From Bostrychus sinensis (Eukaryota > Chordata > Actinopteri > Gobiiformes > Eleotridae): 64,000 bases of DNA. Positions 1-10,395 of the stretch are shown piece after piece. How positions within the stretch are numbered: the first letter of the stretch is position 1; each line of letters starts with the position of its first letter. Location of the stretch: NCBI GenBank assembly GCA_020698575.1, contig CM036243.1:4041649-4105648 (forward strand), written 5' to 3'. The notes under the pieces were generated by a model. It was not told the origin of the DNA, ran no database searches, and saw only the letters and a list, made by a program, of their open reading frames with translations. A program made the translations under genes and the position numbers.

Positions 1-180
1 ACTGGTCTTTTAAAATGCTGTATAACCTTTTCATTAGTGTAAAATTCATACAGATAATTGTTTTGTTTTTGCCAGCAATTTTGGCATTCAGTTTCATTTA
101 AAGTGGCATTAAAAAGTCTTTAAAATGTCCTAAATTTCACAAGACAAACCCTGGAGCTACCCTGAGCTCATATTTGCATT
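1..180. repeat. Dispersed repeat fragment (family R1)
   Basis: This stretch lies in the intron upstream of the first fbxl18 exon of the window. The same words (a run reading AAAATTCATACAGAT, then a segment reading AAAAAGTCTT followed by a sequence ending near GGAGCTAC) recur at about 49755-49930 and, partly, at 60840-61000. Three diverged copies in 64 kb point to an interspersed repeat. No coding content or terminal repeats were recognised, so the class is unknown. Confidence 0.5.
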
Positions 181-221
181 TTGAGTTTTGCTTCATTCAC
201 CTTCTGTTTGTATCTGCTTAG

Positions 222-667
222 GTTGGAGCAGCCGTACCTGAACGCCAACAGTGCATTCTTCGAAGCCTTGTCCTGCTGCTCTCTCCTGCGCCGCGTGTGC
301 CTCATCTCCCGCAGCGGGACCTTCGACTCCTCGGCCGCAGAGAGCTTCATGGAGCGCTGCTGCCATGTCGTTATGTGCCATCTGTTTATGGGCGGGACTC
401 TAGTTGCCTGTCGCACTCTGCAGAAAACACTGATAGAGAGGTCAGTGTCAAAACTAAAGACAAGAACATTCCAAATATTTATTACGCTCATGTGTATTTT
501 TCTGGGTCAGGTTTTCAGGGGAGCGTCCAGCCCTGAGTGTGGTCATCTACCCCTTACACCACGAGGACCTGCCGTCAGTCATCAGGGATATCCCACTAAC
601 TCTGCTGGACACAGTTACCTTGTTTCAGAGTCATGTCGCCCAGCCTCCACATTTATCACCATATTAA
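222..667 (+). CDS. fbxl18: fbxl18-like F-box/leucine-rich repeat protein 18, last two coding exons (3' partial)
   Basis: Two exons join cleanly: 222-440 (after a TATCTGCTTAG acceptor, before GTCAGT) and 511-667 (after GGGTCAG). The junction codon is AG/G and the frame ends at TAA 665-667. The product fragment contains LEQPYLNANSAFFEALSCC and, near the end, ERPALSVVIYPL, IRDIPLTLLD and VTLFQS. These match what I recall of the C-terminal leucine-rich repeats of FBXL18, an SCF ubiquitin-ligase substrate adaptor. The F-box and most repeats lie upstream of the window. A polyadenylation signal follows at 712-717. The name rests on remembered similarity of the C-terminus; another LRR protein is possible but less likely. 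Confidence 0.7.
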
Positions 668-711
668 CTTTGTACAAGAGTGATTGGTGCTCAACTAAGG
701 TGCTACAAGGA

Positions 712-717
712 AATAAA
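712..717 (+). terminator. AATAAA polyadenylation signal of fbxl18
   Basis: A canonical AATAAA lies 45 bases after the fbxl18 stop codon, giving a very short 3' UTR. Confidence 0.7.
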
Positions 718-739
718 GTTTACAATTTTAATACAGGCT

Positions 740-1345
740 GTTATTGAATTTATATGCTTTTTTTTAACCAAAAAGGTCCAGAACTAAAATAACATAACGC
801 TGGTTGGTCAGAAGGCAGTGGGCAAACAGGCAAAAAGGAATTCTGATATTTAGCTGACATAGTAAAGAGTCACATAAAAATAATTGTGTAATCCATTTTA
901 TTTATGGAGCAAACTGAAAATCATTTAAGTTGTGGTAAGGCGCTCTACAGTCTATGCAGGAACACCCATCCATTTTCTACTGTTTCCCAACCAGGGGTAT
1001 GGGAGCTCTCAGCAGGGGGCACTTTGAATTATTTCATCATGTATTTCCAAGATAATACATTTCTTTCAGTTTTTTTCTATTGAAACTTCTGAAAGACAAC
1101 CTCACGTTTAATTGGACAGTATTTTTTGTTACATGTTTTTAGAGTTAAATGATTTTATATGTTTTATTATGAGTTTGAAATGAATAATTTTTCATTTTTG
1201 TTATTTTTTTTAATAATTTTTTGTTTTAGTTCATTTTGAACCAAAAACATAGTAAAATACATGAATGTAATTGATTAGAAACTGATACTGTTAAATTTGT
1301 ATTTTATATTTTTTATTTCAAAGGCAGGCAGGTTCATTAGTTCAG
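740..1345. other. AT-rich intergenic DNA, nothing recognised
   Basis: There is no long ORF, exon signal or familiar repeat; the stretch is rich in T and A runs. Confidence 0.5.
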
Positions 1346-1354
1346 TTCATCTTC

Positions 1355-1640
1355 TTCCGCTTATTCCTGTTAGGGGTCGTGGGTGACTGGAGCCTATCCC
1401 AGTACCTTTGGGCCTTAGGTGGGGTACACCCTGTACACCCTGGACAGGGGCCAGCTTGTCGCAGGGCTGACACAGAGATGAACACAGACAGACAACCATT
1501 CACTGTCACATTCATTCACTAGGGACAATTTAAAGTCACCAATTCTCCTCACACAGGCATGTTGTTGGACGGTGGGAGGAAGTCGAAGTACCCGGAGAGC
1601 ACCCACAGTAACACGCGGAGCACCCAGTAGAGGGTGTAGA
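1355..1640 (-). repeat. Teleost SINE-like interspersed repeat, minus orientation
   Basis: The stretch carries the familiar fish repeat text GGAGCCTATCCCAGTA, GGGGTACACCCTG, GACAACCATTCACTGTC and the ACGGTGGGAGGAAG motif. Close relatives lie at 57245-57510 (same orientation) and 57735-58085 (opposite), with partial copies at 20925-21020, 43835-43950, 47840-47965 and 50180-50470. Read on the minus strand, full copies start with a tRNA-like head. Confidence 0.7.
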
Positions 1641-1794
1641 GCTGGTCCACTGTTCACAGCCTGAATCTGAGGTTCAACTACAGCTGCTATCTAATAAATT
1701 AGATTATGTAAAAGTGCAATTTTATCTCAGGGATTTAATTTAAAAAGTCAAACTCATATATTTATAGTTTCACTACATCCATGAAGAATTTCAA

Positions 1795-2080
1795 ACATTG
1801 TTTTCATAATTTTGAAAATTATGGCTCAGTTACAGAAAACCCAAAATTCAATTATTTACAAAATTAGAATATTGTGGAAAAGTTCAGTGTGTAAACTGTT
1901 GATGTCACACTCAAACTATAACTGAACTGGAAACATTTGTGAAGGTTTCCTGAGCCTTTAAATGGTCGTTGTCTGGTTCAGTCGGCCAAACCGTCATGGG
2001 GAGGGTTACAGACAGTTGTCCAGTCACTGACCTCTCCACAGAGAGGTTAAACCACTAAAGGCATCTGAAACACATGCATG
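1795..2080 (+). mobile_element. Tc1/mariner-like DNA transposon fragment (5' part)
   Basis: The order of words AAAACCCAAAATTCAATTA, GAATATTGTGGAAAAG, CCTGAGCCTTTAAATGGT, GGTTCAGTCGGC and then ATGGGGAGGGTTACAGACAG matches a common fish/frog Tc1-type element, whose transposase begins shortly after the GGTTCAGT box. The start of the helix-turn-helix coding part is recognisable but full of stops. The element is truncated at about 2080, where a retrotransposon fragment begins. The family assignment comes from memory of the consensus. Confidence 0.5.
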
Positions 2081-2084
2081 AGCC

Positions 2085-2600
2085 AATCTGTAAGGGAGCG
2101 CCCATCCACCCTGCAGAGGAAAGGAAACTCACGTCAGCCGCTTGTATCTGAGATCTCGTCCTTTCGGTCCTGACCCAAATCTCATGGCCATAGATGAGTT
2201 TCAAACAATGAAATATAAAAAGCCATAACTCATGGTAATGGAGTTGTTGCTAGTTTTAACATTATTATAGTTGTAGCTTTTAATGTCAATAAAACACACA
2301 CAGTCACACTTTAACATTAGAATAGTTTATTGATTTGTAAAGAGTAGTCTTTCATACTTAGATGTGTTGGTTTCCTGAGGCATTTTGTCTTCCTTTTGAA
2401 TGGGTGGAAGAAACCATTTATGTGTCATGTGTCAGCCACGACATCCCCACGACATCCAGGGACTTGAGGTACTCAGGGCGGATCTCATCCACCCCCGGAG
2501 CCTTGCCACCGAGGAGCTTTCCAACCACCTCAGTGACTTCAGCTTGAGTGATGGACGTGAAGTCCAAACTCCCCCACTACGATGAGGTGGCAGTTCAAGG
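2085..2600 (-). mobile_element. Non-LTR retrotransposon fragment, minus strand, internally deleted
   Basis: On the minus strand, 2432-2590 reads GKAPGVDEIRPEYLKSL, the N-terminal part of a LINE reverse transcriptase. The stretch 2085-2215 corresponds to a more C-terminal part (Ile-Gln-Ala-Ala-like run before a first-strand block). Order and strand are consistent with one copy missing its middle. The same family recurs at 25780-26290 and 51450-53000. It is dead: short and frame-broken. Confidence 0.65.
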
Positions 2601-2604
2601 GAGA

Positions 2605-2990
2605 GATGACCAAATGTCCGAAACAAATTTTAAAAAGCCCAATACAAATTACCAAATGTCCGAATTTTTTTTTAAAAAGCCCAATACAAATTACCAAATG
2701 TCTGAAACAAATTTAAAAAAAGCCCAATACAAATTAAATTTGGTAATTTGTATTGGGCTTTTTTAAATTTGTTTCAGACATTTGGTAATTTATATTGGGC
2801 TTTTTTTTTAATTTGTTTTAGACATTTGATAATTTATATTGGGCTTTTTAAAATTTGTTTCGGGTATTTGGTAATTTGAATTGGGCTTTTTTACATTTGT
2901 TTTGGACATTTGGTAATTTGTTTTGTTTTTTTCAGTTTTGGGCTTTTTTAAAATTTGTTTTATGACATTTTAAAATTTGTTTTGGACTTG
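2605..2990. repeat. Palindromic (head-to-head) minisatellite
   Basis: About three units of roughly 45 bp reading CCAAATGTCYGAAACAAATT...AAAAGCCCAATACAAATT run left to right. Near 2737 the array flips, and about six diverged units run in the opposite direction (AATTTGTATTGGGC...). The junction itself is a perfect inverted repeat around AATACAAATTAAATTTG. It lies just past the 3' end of the coiled-coil gene on the minus strand. Confidence 0.85.
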
Positions 2991-3091
2991 TGGGCTACCG
3001 TAGAAACCAGCCCTTGAACCTTCTTATAGAATCTTCAAGAGTTGACTTCATGTTGTTGCTTGTTTCTCGTCTTCTTCTTGACCTCTCCTGT

Positions 3092-4570
3092 TTACTCCTC
3101 TGTTTGTAGGTTGCATTTTTTCTCCGAATCCTCGATAATTTGAAGGATCCGTTCTCGCTCCGTCTTTATCCACGCTGGCTGCTCTTCAAGATGGCAGTTT
3201 GCAGATTTAAGGAGGAGGAGAATTTCTTCCTCCTCAGCAGCGGACACCTCCTTTTCTTCCATTTGAATTTGAAGTCTTTCATGCAGATGTTTCGCTGTCA
3301 TCCTCAAACTCTGCAGAAGTCTTCTGTTCTGTTCCAGAAGGTCCGCCTCATTCTTTCTGAGCTGAGCTACTTCAGCTTCACCTACCTGGTTAATGTAGTT
3401 CTCAGGTTTCTGCTTCTCCAGCAGATCTGTAAACCATTTCTTGTGCTCAGTAAGAGACTTTGTTACTGCCTCAAGTTGACGTGAGGTTGCTGCAAGGTTT
3501 TCTTTGGAGCGCTCTTCTTGCAGCTTAAAGTCAGACACTGCAGCCTCTAGATTTGCGTTCTTCTCTTTAACCAAAACCAGGTCTTTCTCAAGATAACTTT
3601 GTTTCTTGATGGTGGCTCTGAGCTGAGTAATTTCAGCTTCAAGGCCTCTCTTCTCTTCCTCCATGTCCTCTTTGAGACAGGCCATCTTGTCTTCCAGAAA
3701 GATGTTTCTTTTTTTAAGCTCTTTCACTGTAGCCTTGAGGGACATGATTTCAGCTGCAGATGCCTCACTGTTCTTCTCCATCAGTGTCCACGTTTCCTCC
3801 AGCTCTTTTTTCAGCACAGTCATCGTGTTTTCAAGAAGGCTGTTAAACTCAGTGCCAGACTTCTCTAACTCCTCAAGATGACTTATCTCTGTGTGATGAT
3901 GTTGGCAGTGCATGTCTTTAGCCTCAAAGTCTGAGACTAAATCCATCAGCTGTGAATTTTCAGCTTTGGTTTTTGCCAGTTCTTCTTTTAACAGACTCAT
4001 CTCATTTTGAAGAGAGTTGTTAGTCTCACTGAGCTTCTTGTTTGTGTATTGAAGACTGGAAATCTTTGCTTCCTTGTTCTCCAGTTGGTCTGTAAGTTGA
4101 GCCATTCCTGCATCACATTCCTGTTTCTGCTTTCTGAGCTCTTGGCCCAAGAACCTGATGAGCATCTTGTAGTCGCTCAAAGTCGTTCTCAGGTTCTGAA
4201 CAGATCCTTCCCTCTCCTCGTTCACTGACCCGAGCTCTCCGTTCTCTGCTGTGAGGCGCCCGATCTCCTTCCTCAGCGATTTCTTGCTCTGTAGCATATA
4301 CCGCACGTGTTTTCTAACCTTGGACTTTGTGGTCCCGGCAAAGTGTATCAGGGTTTGTGGAAATGTTGCTGACTGGTGCAGACTTGTATTTCTGTGATCA
4401 TCCAGCACCGCTCCACATGACATCTCTGTTTCTGTGAAGCTGTCGTCCAGTAGCAGAAAGTCAGAGTAGTCCAAGTCGTCCAGTTCTACCTCAGACAGCG
4501 TTGAGTAGAGCCTGGAAACCTGCTCCTCAGAAAACTCTCTTACCTGTGAAGATTGGCTCATGTCCTCCAT
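3092..4570 (-). CDS. Intronless coiled-coil protein, 492 aa, function unknown
   Basis: One uninterrupted frame runs from ATG at 4570 to TAA at 3092, so there are no introns in the coding part. Residues 1-50 are acidic with a VELDDLDYSDFLLLDDSF patch. Residues 81-101 are basic (KSKVRKHVRYMLQSKKSLRK). From about residue 95 to the end the sequence is heptad-rich with Leu/Glu/Lys, a long coiled coil with short breaks. There is no signal peptide or membrane segment. I do not recognise the family; remote resemblance to golgin- or cilium-type coiled coils is generic. Lack of introns suggests either a retrocopy or a single-exon lineage-specific gene. Codon use looks normal and no frame breaks exist, so it is probably functional. 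An imperfect X-box lies 168 bases upstream of the ATG, which hints at cilium-related expression. Confidence 0.75.
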   Translation of the reverse strand: MEDMSQSSQVREFSEEQVSRLYSTLSEVELDDLDYSDFLLLDDSFTETEMSCGAVLDDHRNTSLHQSATFPQTLIHFAGTTKSKVRKHVRYMLQSKKSLRKEIGRLTAENGELGSVNEEREGSVQNLRTTLSDYKMLIRFLGQELRKQKQECDAGMAQLTDQLENKEAKISSLQYTNKKLSETNNSLQNEMSLLKEELAKTKAENSQLMDLVSDFEAKDMHCQHHHTEISHLEELEKSGTEFNSLLENTMTVLKKELEETWTLMEKNSEASAAEIMSLKATVKELKKRNIFLEDKMACLKEDMEEEKRGLEAEITQLRATIKKQSYLEKDLVLVKEKNANLEAAVSDFKLQEERSKENLAATSRQLEAVTKSLTEHKKWFTDLLEKQKPENYINQVGEAEVAQLRKNEADLLEQNRRLLQSLRMTAKHLHERLQIQMEEKEVSAAEEEEILLLLKSANCHLEEQPAWIKTERERILQIIEDSEKKCNLQTEE

Positions 4571-4737
4571 TTTTCTTCTCTTCTTCTTATAAACTTATAT
4601 TAAGTTGTGTAAAGAGATATAAGCTAAAATCTGCTGCTCTAAATACTGTGTCTTTCTCTGTCGAGTCTAATACGAACTAAACTAATAATGAGCAAACGGC
4701 AGCGCTCTACCTGGTGACGTCTCAAAGCTTTGAAGTC

Positions 4738-4774
4738 GTTACCATGGATACATGGGTCCAGCGCCGTCACGTGA
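4738..4774 (-). promoter_or_regulatory. Candidate X-box and CACGTG E-box upstream of the coiled-coil gene
   Basis: On the minus strand 4751-4738 reads GTATCCATGGTAAC, one base off the RFX X-box form GTYNCCATGGNAAC, at 168 bases from the ATG. TCACGTGA at 4767-4774 contains a perfect palindromic CACGTG (USF/MYC-type). Binding is inference. Confidence 0.4.
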
Positions 4775-4799
4775 CTGAAGAACGTAAAACAACGTGCTG

Positions 4800-5830
4800 C
4801 AACTTTAGCCAATATATATTCTATTAATATAGCTTATATTTGAAAAACGAAAAACATTATTTATTAATTACACTGTCAATGTTTTTTTGTTTTTGTTTTT
4901 TTAAGTCTTTAATGGCTAATATTTTATTCGCATGTTTTCTAAGCATTAAATGGTTTCTGCTGTACTCAAGTAAAGTTATTTTCTGTGCTTTTCTGACGCC
5001 TGGCTCGTTACTTTTTTGTTTTGTACAAGTGTGTGAATGTGTAAATAATTTCTCCTTTATTAATTAACTCACTACATTAAACGCAAATCTAAAAAATGCG
5101 CCGGCTTGGTTTTCATTTGGTGCCAATAACATAATAATTCAAGTTGAACATTTTACACAAATCCAGGGGCTTTGAAAATTATTTTTATTTATAAAACGTG
5201 ACAAAAAAAATTAGGATACTGAGAGATGTCTTCAGTGTGTCTTTAAGGTTTCATATTTTAAAGGCAATCAGAAAAAGAGTAATTATCATGTGACTTAAAT
5301 AATAGATTTACGATCACAAAGCAACATACTATACCGTGTTTTTACTACGTGGACCATTACAACAAAAAGTTGCCCAAAGTCTTCAGCAAGGCTAAGGTTT
5401 TATACTGATGTCCATACGTCGTGTTTCTGAACTTTATAAGTTTTATAAATATGTTACAGTGAGTGTCTGACCTTCGCATCAGTCCGTATCTTTTCTATCT
5501 GTTACAATGCCACACAGTGAAGGTCTGAATGTTGTTTCCTTTATTAAACGTGGGACAGAAGACGGTGTTGAGATGCCCCCTTGTGTATTGTATTGAATGC
5601 AGCACTGGTGTTATGTTCATATAAACGAGCGGGCACTCACTGTTTGTCCAAAATCAAACCGAAGCAGAGAAAAACAGTGATTGTAAAACGTTTCAGACCA
5701 AGCACCACCTCAGAATAAACTGGGCTTTCCTAAGACTTTAGTTTTAGTGGACTAAAAGTAGTCTAAGGCTGGATTAACTAAACCAAGGGTTAAAACTGGG
5801 ATTAACTTAGAGAGAAATGTATTATCAAAT
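4800..5830. other. Intergenic AT-rich DNA, nothing recognised
   Basis: No supported exon, RNA gene or known repeat was found here. The last 100 bases already show loose precursors (ACTAAACCAAGG) of the following minisatellite. Confidence 0.5.
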
Positions 5831-5834
5831 ACCC

Positions 5835-7235
5835 ATATAAACCTGAGGCTGAACCAGGACAAAACCAGGTCTAAAACCACATCTAAACCAGGACTAAACC
5901 AGATCTAAACCAGGATAAAACCAGGTCTAAAACCACATCTAAACCAGGACTAAACCAGATCTAAACTAGGATAAAACCAAGTCTAAAACCACATCTAAAC
6001 CAGGACTAAACCAGATCTAAACTAGGATAAAACCAGGTCTAAAACCACATCTAAACCAGGACTAAACCAGATCTAAACTAGGATAAAACCAGGTCTAAAA
6101 CCACATCTAAACCAGGACTAAACCAGATCTAAACTAGGATAAAACCAGGTCTAAAACCACATCTAAACCAGGACTAAACCAGATCTAAACTAGGATAAAA
6201 CCAGGTCTAAAACCACATCTAAACCAGGACTAAACCAGATCTAAACCAGGATAAAACCAGGTCTAAAACCACATCTAAACCAGGACTAAACCAGATCTAA
6301 ACTAGGATAAAACCAGGTCTAAAACCACATCTAAACCAGGACTAAACCAGATCTAAACTAGGATAAAACCAGGTCTAAAACCACATCTAAACCAGGACTA
6401 AACCAGATCTAAACTAGGATAAAACCAGGTCTAAAACCACATCTAAACCAGATCTAAACCAGGATAAAACCAGGTCTAAAACGACATCTAAACCAGGACT
6501 AAACCAGATCTAAAGCCAGGTCTAAGACCACATTTAAACCAGGACTAAACCAGATCTAAACCAGGATAAAACCAGGTCTAAAACCACATCTAAACCAGAT
6601 CTAAACCAGGATAAAACCAGGTCTAAAACGACATCTAAACCAGGACTAAACCAGATCTAAACTAGGATAAAACCAGGTCTAAAACCAAGTCTAAAACAGA
6701 ATAAAACCAGGTGTGAAACAGGAGAAAACCAAGACTAAACCAGGTCTAAAGCCAGGTCTAAGACCACATCTAAACAGGACTAAACCAGATCTAAACCAGG
6801 ATAAAACCAGGTCTAAAACCACATCTAAACCAGGGCTAAACCAGATCTAAACCAGGATAAAACCAGGTCTAAAACCACATCTAAACAGGACTAAACCAGA
6901 TCTAAACCAGGATAAAACCAGGTCTAAAACCACATCTAAACCAGGGCTAAACCAGATCTAAACCAGGATAAAACCAGGTCTAAAACCACATCTAAACCAG
7001 GACTAAACCAGATCTAAACCAGGATAAAACCAGGTCTAAAACCACATCTAAACCAGGACTAAACCAGATCTAAACTAGGATAAAACCAGGTCTAAAACCA
7101 AGTCTAAAACAGAATGAAACCTGGTCTAAAACAGGAGAAAACCAGATGTAAACCAGGACAAAAATAAAATAAAACCAGGTCTAAAAGCAGATCTAAAGCA
7201 GAACAAAACCAGGTCTAAACCAGGACTAAGCAGTG
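5835..7235. repeat. Minisatellite, 56-bp unit made of about 11-bp subunits
   Basis: The dominant unit is 56 bp (CCACATCTAAACCAGGACTA, then AACCAGATCTAAACTAGGAT, then AAAACCAGGTCTAAAA) and repeats about 20-25 times over 1.4 kb. Each unit is itself a run of variants of an 11-mer close to AAACCAGGACT. The central block (about 5900-6440) is nearly homogeneous; the edges are degenerate, with shortened units. A degenerate array of the same 11-mer lies at 28030-28275. Confidence 0.95.
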
Positions 7236-7239
7236 CTGT

Positions 7240-8320
7240 AAACATTACATTTTAAAGCCAAACCGGAGCAGAACTAAAACAGAAGATGATGGTTGTGTTC
7301 AAGATCATTGTTAATGAGAAAAAACAGAGATCACTGTCTACATTTTGAGTTGGGCCTGTACCAAAGCAGAGCAGGACACATTAGAACAAAGAATGAAGAC
7401 GATCATACTCAAATTAAACATTCAAATTTTATTAAAATATCCAACATCTGCGGTTACATTCACTTAATGTTGAGTTCATTACTGCCATCAGAAGCTCATT
7501 AGTACCAGTATTATCCACACTCAGCCATCAGATCAATGTAAAACACATCTCCAAAGAGAAAGAGACAATAAAAACCCAAGCGTTCCCAAAATGCAAGAAG
7601 AGAAAATAAAAATATATTATTAAAAAATTAAGAAAATAAAACAGTTAATAAAAATAAAACAATCAAAAGTAAGTGTAACTTTGGCTGTGTTATGTTATCG
7701 CACCAGAAACAAAACACCTTCATATTTTGGTCAGAGAGAAATGAGAGAAATGATTATAATAATTTAATAATTTTTGTGCCAGTCCCAACCCCGAATAAAT
7801 AAAAGGGAAAGGGTTGCGTCAAGAAAGGGCATCTGTCATAAAAAATAATAATAAAATTAAAATAAAAACTTATTTAAGCTCATAAAATCTCAGTTGCAGC
7901 AGTTATTGTATGAAAGAAACAAAGATGTGCAAAAGTCTTGGACATGATATTAACAATGAGAGGGGATAAAGTGCCCAGACCTGGACCTTCTAATTCAGGG
8001 GTAAATGCTTTAAAGCCCTTGTATCATACAATAGTAAGGAATGACCAATAGCTATTTTTTTGTCAGACTATTTGAACTAAGTATATTTTTTGCTGGTTTT
8101 TGTCTCTTTGAGTTTTAGTAATACTTTAAAACAGCATAGATGATTAGTTCATATCTAATGTAGCATAATTATCTTTTAATCACCTGTGAATAGTATTGGG
8201 TCTTGTCCAGCAAAGTTATTCCAATAATAAATTGCATCATTAAAATCCAAACAATTTTTTCTCAGAAAGTATTCACAATTTTAGGATTAAAAGTTTAAAG
8301 AAGACCACTTTAATCCCACC
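7240..8320. other. Intergenic AT-rich DNA, nothing recognised
   Basis: Several short ORFs occur, but none shows splice signals, motifs or codon bias that would support a gene. Confidence 0.5.
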
Positions 8321-8324
8321 AGAA

Positions 8325-9340
8325 TGTGACCTGACCTCAGTATCGTCAAGATGAAGGAGAGAGGATAAAGGCCACGAGAGGGAGTCCTGATCCAAAAAAA
8401 AAAAAACAAAAAAAAAAACACACAATACAAGTGAGAAGATCCTCCATCTCTAATCTGTTATCTTAGGCCCATGTACCAGTTTAATTTTATTCATTTATTT
8501 ATTTATTTATTGTTATTTTTCTGAAGGAAGCCCAGCTGAAGTCTGCTGAAGTCAGAAGATTCTCAGGAAACCATAGAGCACTGGTAAGATTTTTTTTTTT
8601 TTAAAAAAAAGCTTTCACTATTTTATTTTAGTGAGCATTTGTGTATTTCTATAGAAAACACCTTTTCTGATGAAGTCCATCTGCTAAAGAAGAACACAGA
8701 TCCACAGGAACCACAGTCAGGTCTCTGTAAGTACTTATCTGTAAATAAGAAGATATCAGTATGAAGTATTTTTCACCGAAAATGTGCCCAACATGTGTGA
8801 CCTGTCCACGGTGTCGTCCAGGTCAGGTGAAGAGGATAAAAAGTCCTGGTCCAAAACAACAGAGCTTCATGTGAGAATAAGTTCGGCCTCATGTAAATAA
8901 TCTCTGCTGTAACACTGATGTACCAGTTTAATCACACATTATCTTTATTTTATGAAGGAAACCCACAGTAAAACACCTTTTCTGCTGAAGTCCATCTCCT
9001 GAAGAAGGAAGCACAAAAACCGCAGAGCGCTGGTGAGCTTCTGACTGACACAGATAAACATGTCATTATACTATAGCTCTAATGTCATCCTGGTGAAACT
9101 TATTTTGCAGTTGCTGATAAATCGGTTAATAACCTGAGTACTTCCTATGGATCTAATAAAGGTGACCAAAAGAGCACAAGAAGACACTGCATCAGCGTCT
9201 CCTGATGATACAAGAACAACATGTGATAGAGGGATGAAGGAAGACTGACAAAAAGACAACTCAGAAGATTACAAGACTCAATCTAAAGCTGTACAACAAC
9301 ATCTGAAATATGAAAATAAATTGCTGTCAGTTGTAAATAC
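8325..9340 (+). other. Exon-like tandem array, possible non-coding RNA gene
   Basis: Two diverged copies of a roughly 470-bp unit (starting about 8328 and 8798; shared words GTGACCTG, GTACCAGTTTAAT, TGAAGGAA and CTGCTGAAGTC) contain three related blocks. Each block ends in a donor-like site: ACTG/GTAAGA near 8584, CTCT/GTAAGT near 8727 and GCTG/GTGAGC near 9033. A good acceptor ATTTTGCAG precedes 9109 and an AATAAA lies at 9315-9320. No frame stays open across the blocks (stops precede the second and third), so a coding gene is not supported. A spliced non-coding transcript or relic exon cluster is possible. Confidence 0.3.
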
Positions 9341-9699
9341 AAACTTTTGCTTCATTTTCTTGTATTCATAAGTGTAATTATATTTTTGGTTAGTTATAGT
9401 ATGGTCTTAATTCACTGGCTTAATACACTACAAGTATTAAAAAGAAATATAGGATCATATTAAATGTACAAAACATCCTATAAGAACTCAACACAAATGT
9501 GTACAGCGTTGATCTGACTCTGAAATCTACTAGTCAGGCCTGCTATAGCTTGGTCAGTTTTTACAGTTGTGTTACTGGGTATTTCAGCAGCTCTGCAGTG
9601 GGTAGAAGATGCAGAAGTGAAGGAGGCTGTCATATGCTGAGATTCAAGATCAGCGTTAATGTCGCTGCAGTATTTTAGAGCAGACAAAGCAAACAAGAT

Positions 9700-10091
9700 G
9701 TGGTTAATGAAATATATGAAACATTACACAGACTTGGCAGGATGAGGAGTGGCAAGTGCAATGGGACAGGGCTAACATGGGAAGACACTTATATTCTCTT
9801 CTACCATGGGCACTGGTAGGGCATTCAAGGGGAGCACTAAGGAGGATGCAATTAATCTCTGGGATAAGAATAGGACATACTCAACTAAATAAGACAATGC
9901 ACCTGATAAACAGACATCCAGCTGGATTATGTGATAGTTGTAATGAGGCAGAATCAGTCAATTACGTTATTCTTTGCTGCACAAAATACACCAGACCAAG
10001 GCAAAAACTTGTAAAAGAAATAAGACAACAGGGTCAGGAGGAGCTCAACCTCAAAACTGTTTTCAAGCAAAAGACTATACTAAAGTTCTAA
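9700..10091 (+). mobile_element. Non-LTR retrotransposon ORF2 C-terminal fragment
   Basis: The frame ending at 10091 reads WDRANMGRHLYSLLP, then LISGIRIGHTQLNKTMHLI, then CDSCNEAESVNYVILCC. This is the typical C-terminal Cys-rich end of a LINE ORF2 (Cx2C...H/N...C pattern) after an RNase-H-like region. The upstream reverse transcriptase is missing, so it is a 5'-truncated relic between the exon-like array and ptcd1. Confidence 0.75.
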
Positions 10092-10301
10092 AGTGAAGCC
10101 AGCATATTGAATAGAATTTATTTCCCTGCTTTATTTATTTATTTACTTTTAAATTGTTTTTTATTTTATTTTTGCTATTAGTAAATTATTAAGGGGTATA
10201 TGGGAACTCTGGTTCACACTCCAACACAGTAGGTGGCGGAAATGCACCAAAAACGCCGAGTGTCACCCGCCATAAAACTAAAAGAAGTGCAGTTAGGCAA
10301 C

Positions 10302-10310
10302 AATATGGCG
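10302..10310 (+). promoter_or_regulatory. Candidate YY1-type site in ptcd1 promoter
   Basis: AATATGGCG lies about 90 bases before the ptcd1 ATG and resembles the YY1 core (AANATGGCG) common at promoters of mitochondrial-function genes. Binding is inference. Confidence 0.3.
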
Positions 10311-10395
10311 TCCCCCTGTCAGTTAGGCACCTGAAGCTAGTTAGTTTTATTTGACAACATGAATATATTAATACATTTATAGTCTTTTGCTCGGT

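Noticed and set aside
5835..7235. Regular repeats that could suggest a CRISPR-like array
   Set aside because: There are no unique spacers; the unit is contiguous, AT-rich and part of a eukaryotic minisatellite.
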